From: Verrucomicrobiota bacterium
Lineage (GTDB): Bacteria; Verrucomicrobiota; Verrucomicrobiia; Opitutales; Opitutaceae
Direction: 5' to 3'
DNA: 36,616 nucleotides
Assembly: GCA_026398135.1 (NCBI GenBank)
Contig: JAPLTN010000044.1
Span: 43,845 to 80,460 of the forward strand
A model generated the notes under the pieces. That model was given only the letters and a program-made list of their open reading frames with translations, was not told where the DNA came from and searched no databases. Within the stretch, counting starts at the first letter, position 1. Each line of letters begins with the position of its first letter. The position numbers and the translations under genes are program-made. Of the stretch, positions 15,537 to 24,123 are shown piece by piece.

Positions 15537-16616
15537 ATGAGCAAAAAGAAACCCACCTCTGGCGATCACGCCAAAAAGAAGGCCGAGGTCTCTCTGGTTC
15601 GCTCGTCGGCAGCGGAATACCTCACGTTTGTCGCGGCCAGCGGCCAAGGGGGCGTCGAGGCCGTCTATGCCGACGAAAACGTCTGGCTCTCCCAAAAAAT
15701 GATGGGGCTGCTCTACGACGTGGAGACGCACACCATTAACTACCACCTCAAGAAGATATTCGAGGACAAGGAATTGGAGGAAGGCTCAGTTATTCGAAAT
15801 TTTCGAATAACTGCCGCCGACGGCAAAACCTACGACACCGGCCACTACAATCTCTCCGCCGTGATCGCCGTCGGCTACAAGGTGAATTCCGAGCGCGCCG
15901 TGCAGTTCCGCAAATGGGCCACCGGCATCATCGAATCCTTCACCATCAAGGGCTTCGTCATGGACGACGAGCGCCTGAAAAACGACGGCTCTGTGCTCGG
16001 TAAAAAGTATTTCGAGGAGCAGCTCCAGCGCATCCGCGAAATCCGCCTGAGCGAGCGGAAGTTTTATCAAAAAATCACCGATATTTACGCCACGTCGCTC
16101 GACTACGATGTCACCGCCGCCACCACCCAGCGTTTTTTTGCCACCGTGCAAAACAAGCTCCACTGGGCCATCCACGGCCAGACCGCCACCGAGCTGATCG
16201 TCAACCGGGCCGATGCCGCCAAAGACCGCATGGGCCTCACCACCTGGAAAGATGCGCCCAAGGGAAAAATCCAAAAGTTCGATGTCGTGGTTGCGAAAAA
16301 CTACCTCACAGCAAACGAGCTGGCCCAGCTTCAGCGCCTCGTCTCCGCTTACCTCGACATCGCCGAGGACATGGCCCTGCGCGAGATCCCCATGACCATG
16401 CAGGATTGGGAGACCCGCCTCAATCGCTTCATCGCCGCGACGGATCGGGAAATTTTGGAAGATGCCGGCAAAGTCACCGCCGAGATCGCCCGCGCCCATG
16501 CCGAAAGCGAATTCGAGCAATACCGCATCGTGCAGGACCGGCTGTATGAGTCCGACTTCGACCGGATGGTCCAAAATCTGCCGCAACCGGAAAACCCGAG
16601 TCCGCCCAAGCCGTGA
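15537..16616 (+). CDS. RhuM-family protein (COG3943)
   Basis: 359 aa. It matches the RhuM family by VYADENVWLSQKMMGLLYDVETHTINYHLKKIFEDKELEEGSVIRNFRITAADGKTYDTGHYNLSAVIAVGYKVNSERAVQFRKWAT, which looks like a Bro-N/KilA-like DNA-binding start, and the family block FYQKITDIYATSLDYD...FFATVQNKLHWAIHGQTATELI. RhuM genes are often found in or next to type I restriction loci; their biochemical role is not established. It lies 68 bp behind hsdR. Its stop overlaps by 4 bp (GTGA) with a GTG-started fragment of a second hsdR, so the ancestral order was rhuM then hsdR. A 27-bp perfect palindrome lies inside codons 84-92. A DNA-binding regulatory or defence role is an inference. Confidence 0.87.
   Translation: MSKKKPTSGDHAKKKAEVSLVRSSAAEYLTFVAASGQGGVEAVYADENVWLSQKMMGLLYDVETHTINYHLKKIFEDKELEEGSVIRNFRITAADGKTYDTGHYNLSAVIAVGYKVNSERAVQFRKWATGIIESFTIKGFVMDDERLKNDGSVLGKKYFEEQLQRIREIRLSERKFYQKITDIYATSLDYDVTAATTQRFFATVQNKLHWAIHGQTATELIVNRADAAKDRMGLTTWKDAPKGKIQKFDVVVAKNYLTANELAQLQRLVSAYLDIAEDMALREIPMTMQDWETRLNRFIAATDREILEDAGKVTAEIARAHAESEFEQYRIVQDRLYESDFDRMVQNLPQPENPSPPKP
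15787..15813. repeat. 27-bp perfect palindrome inside the rhuM coding region
   Basis: Arms CAGTTATTCGAAA (15787-15799) and TTTCGAATAACTG (15801-15813) are perfect reverse complements around one T. The site is AT-rich in a GC-rich gene and encodes the SVIRNFRIT part of the protein. It has the size and symmetry of an operator for a dimeric DNA-binding protein, or could be a mobile palindrome. Confidence 0.75.
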
Positions 16617-16651
16617 TCACCGAAGACCAACTCGAACAACAGTGCCTCGGC
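16611..16651 (+). repeat. 41-bp direct repeat, copy 2 (behind rhuM)
   Basis: Matches 12311-12351 at 39 of 41 bases. Similarity stops abruptly after the GGC at 16649-16651. Confidence 0.9.
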
Positions 16652-16672
16652 CATTTCTGCAGGGGCGGATAG
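16613..16672 (+). pseudogene. hsdR: Remnant of an hsdR start
   Basis: GTG at 16613 begins VITEDQLEQQCLG, identical after the first residue to the hsdR N-terminus, then runs into unrelated HFCRGG and a TAG at 16670-16672. Only 20 codons remain. The GTG overlaps the rhuM TGA by 4 bp, typical of translational coupling, so a complete hsdR once followed rhuM. The rest was lost by deletion or replaced. Confidence 0.85.
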
Positions 16673-16728
16673 AGTAGCCAAGCGCATCCCCGCCCGATGA
16701 CTCGCCGCCTCGCCGCACTTTTCAATTT

Positions 16729-16747
16729 GGCGGCTTGAAACGCCGCC
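16729..16747. other. Hairpin between the defence island and lepA
   Basis: GGCGGC (16729-16734) and GCCGCC (16742-16747) form a 6-bp stem over a 7-nt loop. No T-run follows on the plus strand, so intrinsic termination is doubtful. It marks the right border of the island. Confidence 0.35.
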
Positions 16748-16804
16748 CGGCTCTCCGCACCTTGACCGATTCTGCGCGATCAAAGCCGCGCCGCTCTCGA
16801 CCGC

Positions 16805-18598
16805 ATGGACTCCTCTCTCACCCGCAATTTCTGCATCATCGCCCACGTTGACCACGGCAAGACGACCCTGTCTGACCGCCTGCTCGAATACACCAACACC
16901 GTCTCCCAGCGCGTGCTGACCGAACAGCATCTCGACTCGATGGACCTGGAGAAGGAACGCGGCATCACCATCAAATCCCATCCGGTCACCATGACCTATC
17001 CGGCCAAGGACGGGAATCTCTACAAGATCAACTTGATGGACACCCCCGGCCACGTGGACTTCGCCTACGAAGTCTCCCGTTCGCTGGCCGCCTGCGAAGG
17101 TGCCGTGCTCCTGATCGACGCCGCCCAGGGCGTCGAGGCCCAGACCGTGGCCAACGCCCACCTCGCCACCGCCCAGGGCCTGAAAATCATCCCGGTGATC
17201 AACAAGATCGACCTGCCCTCGGCCAACCTGGAGCTGTGCATGTCCCAGCTGGAGGACATCCTCACCATCCCGGCCGAGGAAGCGATTCTCGCCTCCGGCA
17301 AATCCGGCATAGGCATTCAGGACATTCTCGAAGCGGTGGTCGCCCGCATCCCGCCCCCGCGCTGGACGCACAACCCGGCCACCCGCGCCCTCGTTTTCGA
17401 CTCCCTCTACGACAGCTACCGCGGCGTGATCACCTACGCCCGCGTGTTTTCCGGCTCGGTCAAGGCCGGCGACCAGATGCTCCTGATGAGCAACAACCAG
17501 AAGTCCGAAATCAAGGAAGTCGGCGTCTTCACCCCCAAGATGACCAAGACCGCCACGCTCGACGCCGGCGACGTGGGTTACGTGATTTCCAACATCAAGG
17601 ACACCACCGACATCAAAATCGGCGACACCCTGACCCTGGCCCGCCAGCCCGCCACCGAGATGTTGCCGGGTTACAAAGAGGTTCGCCCCATGGTGTTTTG
17701 CGGACTGTATCCGCTCGAATCCAGCGACTACGAAAAACTCAAGGCCGCCCTCGGCCGCCTGCGGCTCAACGACGCCGCGTTTCTTTACTCGTCGGAAAGT
17801 TCCATCGCCCTCGGCTTCGGTTTCCGCTGCGGTTTTCTCGGCCTGCTCCACATGGAGATCATCCAGGAGCGCATTCGTCGCGAGCACGACGTCGAGATCA
17901 TCTCCACCTACCCCAGCGTGGTGTATAAGGTAAAAACCCACGGCGGACCCGAGATCGAAGTCGATAATCCGGTCAACTTACCCGACCCCGGCACCATCGA
18001 GTACATCAGCGAACCCACGATCAAGGCCGCGATCCACATCCCCAACGAGTCCATGGGCGACATCCTCGCCCTGATCATGGAAAAACGCGGCTCGTGCGAC
18101 CAAACCGACACGCTCGACGCCAACCGCGTGATGCTGACCTGCGTGCTGCCGCTGAACGAAATCCTCGTTGATTTTAACGACCGCCTTAAATCCGTCACCC
18201 ACGGCTACGGCTCGATGGACTACGAACTCGGCGAATACGTGCTGAGCGATCTGGTGAAGATGGACATCATGATCAACGGCGACCCGGTCGATGCGTTTTC
18301 CAGCATCGTTCACCGCGAAAAAGCCGAGGGCAAAGGCCGCGTGCTCTGCGAAAAGCTTGCCGAGATCATCCCGCCGCAGATGTTCAAGGTCGCCATCCAG
18401 GCCGCGATCGGCGGCAAGATCATCGCCCGCGACAACGTTAAGGAAATGCGCAAAGACGTGACCGCCAAGTGTTACGGCGGCGACATCTCCCGTAAGCGCA
18501 AGCTTCTCGACAAGCAGAAAGAGGGCAAAAAAAAGATGAAGATGATCGGCAAGGTGAACATCCCGCCCGACACCTTTATTCAGATTCTGAAAAACTAG
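16805..18598 (+). CDS. lepA: Elongation factor 4 (back-translocating ribosomal GTPase)
   Basis: Ribosome-associated GTPase that remodels stalled or mistranslocated ribosomes; membrane-associated or cytoplasmic. 597 aa, the normal length. GTPase motifs: G1 AHVDHGKT (13-20), G2 region RGITIKSHPV (52-61), G3 DTPGHVDF (79-86), G4 NKID (133-136). The LepA-type C-terminal domain ends KGKKKMKMIGKVNIPPDTFIQILKN, where the lysine-rich GKKKMK stretch and PxxxFIxxLK are family hallmarks and EF-G domain IV is absent. The ATG at 16805 gives the usual short N-terminus. It is usually followed by lepB; here it is a lone gene convergent with tgpA. Confidence 0.97.
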   Translation: MDSSLTRNFCIIAHVDHGKTTLSDRLLEYTNTVSQRVLTEQHLDSMDLEKERGITIKSHPVTMTYPAKDGNLYKINLMDTPGHVDFAYEVSRSLAACEGAVLLIDAAQGVEAQTVANAHLATAQGLKIIPVINKIDLPSANLELCMSQLEDILTIPAEEAILASGKSGIGIQDILEAVVARIPPPRWTHNPATRALVFDSLYDSYRGVITYARVFSGSVKAGDQMLLMSNNQKSEIKEVGVFTPKMTKTATLDAGDVGYVISNIKDTTDIKIGDTLTLARQPATEMLPGYKEVRPMVFCGLYPLESSDYEKLKAALGRLRLNDAAFLYSSESSIALGFGFRCGFLGLLHMEIIQERIRREHDVEIISTYPSVVYKVKTHGGPEIEVDNPVNLPDPGTIEYISEPTIKAAIHIPNESMGDILALIMEKRGSCDQTDTLDANRVMLTCVLPLNEILVDFNDRLKSVTHGYGSMDYELGEYVLSDLVKMDIMINGDPVDAFSSIVHREKAEGKGRVLCEKLAEIIPPQMFKVAIQAAIGGKIIARDNVKEMRKDVTAKCYGGDISRKRKLLDKQKEGKKKMKMIGKVNIPPDTFIQILKN

Positions 18599-18661
18599 GA
18601 ACGTCCGGGTTTTTAGGGTGCGTGGAACGCGGCTCGGCCAAGGCGCGTAGGCGGGGGTGGG

Positions 18662-18683
18662 GCAGGGGGCCCTGCGCGTTTTT
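18662..18683 (+). terminator. Possible intrinsic terminator after lepA
   Basis: Arms GCAGGG (18662-18667) and CCCTGC (18670-18675) are followed after GCG by five T residues (18679-18683). It lies 63 bp behind the lepA stop and just beyond the end of the convergent tgpA. The very small loop (GG) means the real fold is slightly shorter; moderate support only. Confidence 0.45.
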
Positions 18684-18696
18684 CAGTTCCGCCGCC

Positions 18697-20937
18697 TCAG
18701 GGCCTGCGCCAGGCCCGGCGCGCCCGCTGAAACACCGCCACCGGTTCGTGCCAACTTTCCCGCGACCCGAAGCGCAGGCGCAGCAACGCCTCCCGCACCT
18801 CCCGTCGCGCCGCCTCGCCCTCCGCGTCTTTGGCCGGGCGCGCCCGCTCCAGCTTGCGCAACCACTTCGCCGCCTCGCGTCGCACCGGATCGGACCGACC
18901 CTCGCCCGCCCGTCGGCTCCGCCACGCCAGCCATCCCGCCCGGCCCTTTCGCCGCCACCACCACACGCCCGCCGTCATCCCGCCCGCCACCAGTGCCAGA
19001 GCCAGACCGCGCGAAAACCCCCACGGCTCTCGCGCCCACGCCGCCGCCGCCCGCATCCGGTCCTCCATGCGAGCGCGCCACGCCTTCATCGCTTCTTGCA
19101 GCCGGTTCTTCGTCCCGCGCAACAGCTCCCGCTGCGAACCCTCATCGAAGTTCACGATGCGCCGATACCAAAACACCCGCAACGCATCCAAACGCGCGTT
19201 CCAGCCGCTATCCGCTTGCAGCCGCGTCGCGCCGCTGACCACCGCCGCTTCCTCCGCCGCCGGCGTGAGCGCCGACCCCGGCGTTGCATCCGCCAACACC
19301 CAGGCCCCCGTCGCCTCGTCCCACACTTCCGTCCAGGCGTGCGCGTCGGAATTGCGCACCGTAATGCTCCCGCTTACCGCATTCCACGCCCCGCCCTTGA
19401 ATCCCGTCACCATGCGCGCCGGCACCCCGCCCGCCCGCGCCAGCAAAACCATGCCTCCGGCAAACAACTCGCAGTGTCCTGGCGTGTTCGACCCCATCCA
19501 ACGCACCAGCACGTCGTCCCCGCCCCCCTCCGGCATGGTCGAGCTCAGGCTGTAGCTGTGTCGCGCCTGCAACCACTGCGCCGCCCGCCGCGCGAATTCC
19601 TCCCCGCCGCGCCCCACTCCGCCTAGCTGCGTTACCCAGCCGCGCAGCTGCGCCTGATCCGGCTCGGCCAGTCCATCCAGTTCCAGAAACGTCGGCTCGC
19701 GCAGAGTCGCGCCCTTCGCCCCCTCGCTCGACTTGGGTGTCTGGGCGAACTGCTGACGCTTCTCCCGCGCGAAATCCGGATCGGCCAGACGCCCGGAAAA
19801 CTCCATGCCCGTCACCTGATAGGGCAGCATCTTGGACGGCTCGTTTTTAAGGGCCGCCAGTCGCAACGCCCGATTGAACTCCAACTCCTGCGGCCCCTCG
19901 AAAGCCAGTCGGGAAAAATCCCCCAGGAGCGGCAGATACCGGCTCACTCCCGAAGGAAAATACACCTGCCACACCACCGCGCCCTCGCGCCTTCCGCGAT
20001 TGCCCGAATAAGTCGCCGCCCGCTCCCCCGTCCGGTCAAAACTGAGCCGCAGCCCCTGCGACATCTTGAACCCGCTACCCGAATATTCGTCGAGCACCAG
20101 CATGCGCCAATACGGCATGGCGGGCACCGCCGAGGGGTCGCTCACATCCACGTTAAACGCCGTCCCGCGATCCTGTATAATATCCACCACGTCGCCGAAC
20201 TTCACATTCTCGGAAAAGCCCGTCTTGGATTTGCGCGCGATCAGCTTGTCGAGAAACAGGCTGTTGCTCAGCTCAAAGCGCGGCAGCGCCAGGAAAAACA
20301 CCGCCGAGAGCCCCACCAGCCCGGCGAACAACAAGGCTCCCAGTCCCAGCACGCGCATATCCGCCGCCGCTCGCAGCCGGGCGAAAAACACCGGCCAGCG
20401 CACCCGCGTCCACCCGCCCGCCGCCCCTTCCTCCGCGCCCGCCGCGCCCGCCGACCGCGCATCCGAAAGCGTCACCGCCAACATCAGCGCCAGCGATGCC
20501 GCGCTAAACGCCAGAATCTGCACCACAAACAAGGGCGACACCGTAAACACCCCCGTGATCACCACCATGAACAGCGAAAGCAGGATCAACTGCAGGTCCT
20601 CGCGCCGCCCCCTCGGCGCCACGCACCGGTAAGCCAGCAACAGCAGCGCCAGCCGCACCATGCCCGGAAACGGCTCGCGGTTGAACCAAAGATCGGCCGC
20701 CAACACCGCGCCGATCACCGGAAACGCCAGCCGGTGGAACCACGCCGGCAAACGCTGCGCCAGCCACGGTTTCCACACCACCAGCGGCACCGTCACCGTG
20801 ATGAGCGCCAGCGGCAGCCAAGCCTGTATGTCCAAATAAAATACCGACCACGCCGCCAGCAGGGCGATGACGCCGCCCAGCAGCCAGCGCAGTTGATGCA
20901 GCTCGGCGAGATTAAGCTGTGGCCGCGGGTTTGCCAT
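18697..20937 (-). CDS. TgpA-like membrane transglutaminase (DUF3488 plus transglutaminase core)
   Basis: 746 aa. The N-terminal quarter has about five to six hydrophobic membrane segments (for example WLLGGVIALLAAWSVFYL, then LALLLLAYRC and LLSLFMVVITGVFTVSPLFVVQILAFSAASLALMLAV). A periplasmic transglutaminase-like core follows with the Cys-His-Asp triad visible as GHCELFA (C489), DAHAWTEVW (H533) and LADATPG (D550). A last membrane helix LALALVAGGMTAGVWWW is followed by a basic cytoplasmic tail with alpha-helical charge pattern. The family probably acts on peptides or proteins in the cell envelope; its substrate is not known. The ATG at 20937 overlaps the DUF58 gene by 26 bp, so it is the third gene of the MoxR-DUF58-TgpA operon. 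Confidence 0.9.
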   Translation of the reverse strand: MANPRPQLNLAELHQLRWLLGGVIALLAAWSVFYLDIQAWLPLALITVTVPLVVWKPWLAQRLPAWFHRLAFPVIGAVLAADLWFNREPFPGMVRLALLLLAYRCVAPRGRREDLQLILLSLFMVVITGVFTVSPLFVVQILAFSAASLALMLAVTLSDARSAGAAGAEEGAAGGWTRVRWPVFFARLRAAADMRVLGLGALLFAGLVGLSAVFFLALPRFELSNSLFLDKLIARKSKTGFSENVKFGDVVDIIQDRGTAFNVDVSDPSAVPAMPYWRMLVLDEYSGSGFKMSQGLRLSFDRTGERAATYSGNRGRREGAVVWQVYFPSGVSRYLPLLGDFSRLAFEGPQELEFNRALRLAALKNEPSKMLPYQVTGMEFSGRLADPDFAREKRQQFAQTPKSSEGAKGATLREPTFLELDGLAEPDQAQLRGWVTQLGGVGRGGEEFARRAAQWLQARHSYSLSSTMPEGGGDDVLVRWMGSNTPGHCELFAGGMVLLARAGGVPARMVTGFKGGAWNAVSGSITVRNSDAHAWTEVWDEATGAWVLADATPGSALTPAAEEAAVVSGATRLQADSGWNARLDALRVFWYRRIVNFDEGSQRELLRGTKNRLQEAMKAWRARMEDRMRAAAAWAREPWGFSRGLALALVAGGMTAGVWWWRRKGRAGWLAWRSRRAGEGRSDPVRREAAKWLRKLERARPAKDAEGEAARREVREALLRLRFGSRESWHEPVAVFQRARRAWRRP

Positions 20938-22069
20938 CGATCATCGCCGCGACGCCGCGCGGTCCTTGAGGTTCCAGGTTTAAAATCCGCCGTTCCATCG
21001 CCCGCCCGCCTCCGCCGCCCGCCGCGCGTTCACCCGGCTCCAATACCGCCAGACGGTCGAGAAACCGCTCCACATCCCGCCATTGCCGCACTTCTCGGGG
21101 CGCTTCGTCGCCCAATACCGTCGCGTGCAAACAACCCTCGTGAAACAGATCCTCGGCCAGCGTCGCGGCCAGGCCTACCGCCAGCTCGAATTGCTCCGGT
21201 TGGGTCCACACCGCCGCATCCCCGCACAGGCGCAGAGTGAAGCCCGCCACGCCTTCACTTGAAAACTGCCGCACCATCAAGTGCCGCAAACGCGCGCTCG
21301 CCTTCCAATGCACCAGCCGGGGCGCATCCCCCGGCACATAGCGGCGCAGGGCCTGAAACTCGCCTTCCCGTCCTCTGCGTTTTTCCGTGCCGCGCCCCCG
21401 CGAGGTGCGCCACACCGCGCCGGTCGCGCTGCGCGCATACGCCACCGCCGCCGGCCAGACCAACACCTCGCCCGCTAACTCCGAAGCCACCGCCTTGCGC
21501 AAAAAACCAAAGGGATAAAGCGACCCCACCGCTCGCAGGCGCACCGCCACCCGTCCGCGTTTCGGCAGGTTTACCGGCCATTCCAATCGATGCGTTTCCC
21601 CGGGGTCGAGTCGCACCGCCAGGTGGCGTCGTTCCTTGGCCTCGCCCGCCTCCAACTCAAACCACAGCGCGTAGGTCGGCAGCAGGGTTTTTTCACTGCG
21701 CAGCTCCAAAGCGATCGGCCGCTCCTGCCCGGCCCGCCACGGTCCGGCCAAATGTAAACGCCAGCCCAGCTCGCGCAGATTGAGCCACGACAACACGCCG
21801 CTCAGCACCAGGCACGACAGCAACATCGATAGCGTGATATAGAGGATGTTGTTCGACGTGTTGTAAGCCGCCGTGCCAATGGCCAGCGACACCGCGATCA
21901 GCAAGATGCCCGTGATTGTCGGCGTCACCCGCTCGGCCCGCGGCGGGGGATACAGCAAAGACCACAGCAGGGTATGACGCCGCCGCCCGCGCCGCCGCCG
22001 CGCCGCCGACCACGGTCCCTGCCACTCGGTGTAGCCCGGCGGCGGCGCGATTTCGGCGGTCGTTGCCAT
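20912..22069 (-). CDS. DUF58 domain protein
   Basis: 385 aa. Two adjacent membrane segments (ITGILLIAVSLAIGTAAY and ILYITLSMLLSCLVLSGVLSW, about residues 50-95) are followed by a beta-rich part and the DUF58 hallmark EFQALRRYVPGDAPRLVHWKASARLRHLMVRQF near residues 235-270. DUF58 proteins resemble von Willebrand type A modules and go with MoxR ATPases. The gene lies between moxR (36 bp upstream) and tgpA (26-bp overlap), the classical order. The exact role is unknown; assembly or activation of an envelope complex is the usual idea (inference). Confidence 0.9.
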   Translation of the reverse strand: MATTAEIAPPPGYTEWQGPWSAARRRRGRRRHTLLWSLLYPPPRAERVTPTITGILLIAVSLAIGTAAYNTSNNILYITLSMLLSCLVLSGVLSWLNLRELGWRLHLAGPWRAGQERPIALELRSEKTLLPTYALWFELEAGEAKERRHLAVRLDPGETHRLEWPVNLPKRGRVAVRLRAVGSLYPFGFLRKAVASELAGEVLVWPAAVAYARSATGAVWRTSRGRGTEKRRGREGEFQALRRYVPGDAPRLVHWKASARLRHLMVRQFSSEGVAGFTLRLCGDAAVWTQPEQFELAVGLAATLAEDLFHEGCLHATVLGDEAPREVRQWRDVERFLDRLAVLEPGERAAGGGGGRAMERRILNLEPQGPRGVAAMIDGKPAATA

Positions 22070-22105
22070 GTTCAGGTTTTAATAATCGCCACCTGCGCCC
22101 GGCGT

Positions 22106-23077
<972 letters not shown>

Positions 23078-23221
23078 GGAGTTACGGTGTCGGGAATGTG
23101 CGGGCCAGCTCCGTCACGTCAACGGAGGCGCAGTGGTTTGCCATAAATCACTTCTGTCGGACGAAACGGGTAAGACCCCATGGTGCGATCAAGCAGGCGC
23201 GTCTAAGCTCCATGCATACCA

Positions 23222-24103
23222 ATGATTCCCTCTCACCTCCACCGTCCCTTTCCCCGCCCAGTCCTCGCGGCCCTGAGTTTTCTTCTTCTGCCTCACTTCG
23301 GCGTTGCCCAGTCCATCTTGCGCACGGCGGGTGATTTTACCCTGCTCGGCGGTTCCGCGATCAGCAGCACACCGGCGACGGGCACGGTCATCTCGCATGG
23401 CAACGTCGGCCTTTCCCCGACCGGCGAGTCCGCCATCACCGGCTTCGGTCCCGCCGTGGTTAACTTCGGCGCGGTCGTTGCCACCGGATCCACCACCGCG
23501 CTCGCCCGGTCCGATTTCTTAGCCGCCTCCGCCGGCTTGGCCGCCATGACCGGTGGCACCAATCTTACCGGTCTCGATCTTGGCGGACGCACCCTCGCCT
23601 CCGGCGTTTATCGCTTCGATACCACCGCCGGTCTGACCGGCGCCCTCATTCTCGACGCCCAAGGCCAGAACAACGCCTTCTGGGTTTTCCAAATCGGCAC
23701 CTCGCTCACCACCGCCGCCAATGCCGCCGTCACCTTCGCCAATCTCGGCAGCAACGGCGGAAGCGACCTCGGCCTGTTTTGGAACACCGGCACGACCGTC
23801 ATCATCGGTGCCGACAACATCGTAGCCGGCAACTACCTCTCCGGCTCCAGCATTTCCTTGGGCAACCATAGCGGCGGCAGCGCCCGCGCCCTGGCCCTGA
23901 GCGCGATCACCCTGGACCAAAACACGCTCGACGCCTGGGGCGGCCCCGGTGGCGGCGACCTTACCGGCGGTCTCACCTTCGGCGGCGGCGGCAACGTAAC
24001 CGCCATCCCCGAACCCGCTACCAACACGGCGCTAGCCGCCTTGGGCGCGCTTGCCCTGTGCCTGTATTCACGCCGCGCCCGGACGAGTACCATTCGCGGT
24101 TAA
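23222..24103 (+). CDS. DUF3494 (ice-binding-fold) exported protein with PEP-CTERM-like tail
   Basis: 293 aa. The signal peptide (VLAALSFLLLPHFGVAQ, cut near residue 30) is followed by a DUF3494 domain: AGDFTLLGGSAISSTPATGTVISHGNVGLSPTGESAITGF, then LTGLDLGGRTLASGVYRFDTTAGLTGALILDAQGQNNAFWVFQIGTSLTTA and NAAVTFANLGS..LGLFWNTGTTVIIGADNIVAGNYLSG. This is the ice-binding-protein beta-solenoid family. A glycine-rich linker leads to the sorting signal AIPEPATNTALAALGALALCLYSRRAR: PEP motif, hydrophobic helix and basic end. Such tails are cut by an exosortase, so surface display or release is expected. In non-polar bacteria the fold may serve adhesion instead of ice binding. The next gene starts 20 bp later, so they are probably cotranscribed. 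Confidence 0.9.
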   Translation: MIPSHLHRPFPRPVLAALSFLLLPHFGVAQSILRTAGDFTLLGGSAISSTPATGTVISHGNVGLSPTGESAITGFGPAVVNFGAVVATGSTTALARSDFLAASAGLAAMTGGTNLTGLDLGGRTLASGVYRFDTTAGLTGALILDAQGQNNAFWVFQIGTSLTTAANAAVTFANLGSNGGSDLGLFWNTGTTVIIGADNIVAGNYLSGSSISLGNHSGGSARALALSAITLDQNTLDAWGGPGGGDLTGGLTFGGGGNVTAIPEPATNTALAALGALALCLYSRRARTSTIRG

Positions 24104-24123
24104 TGCCCCTCTATTTTCAGACT

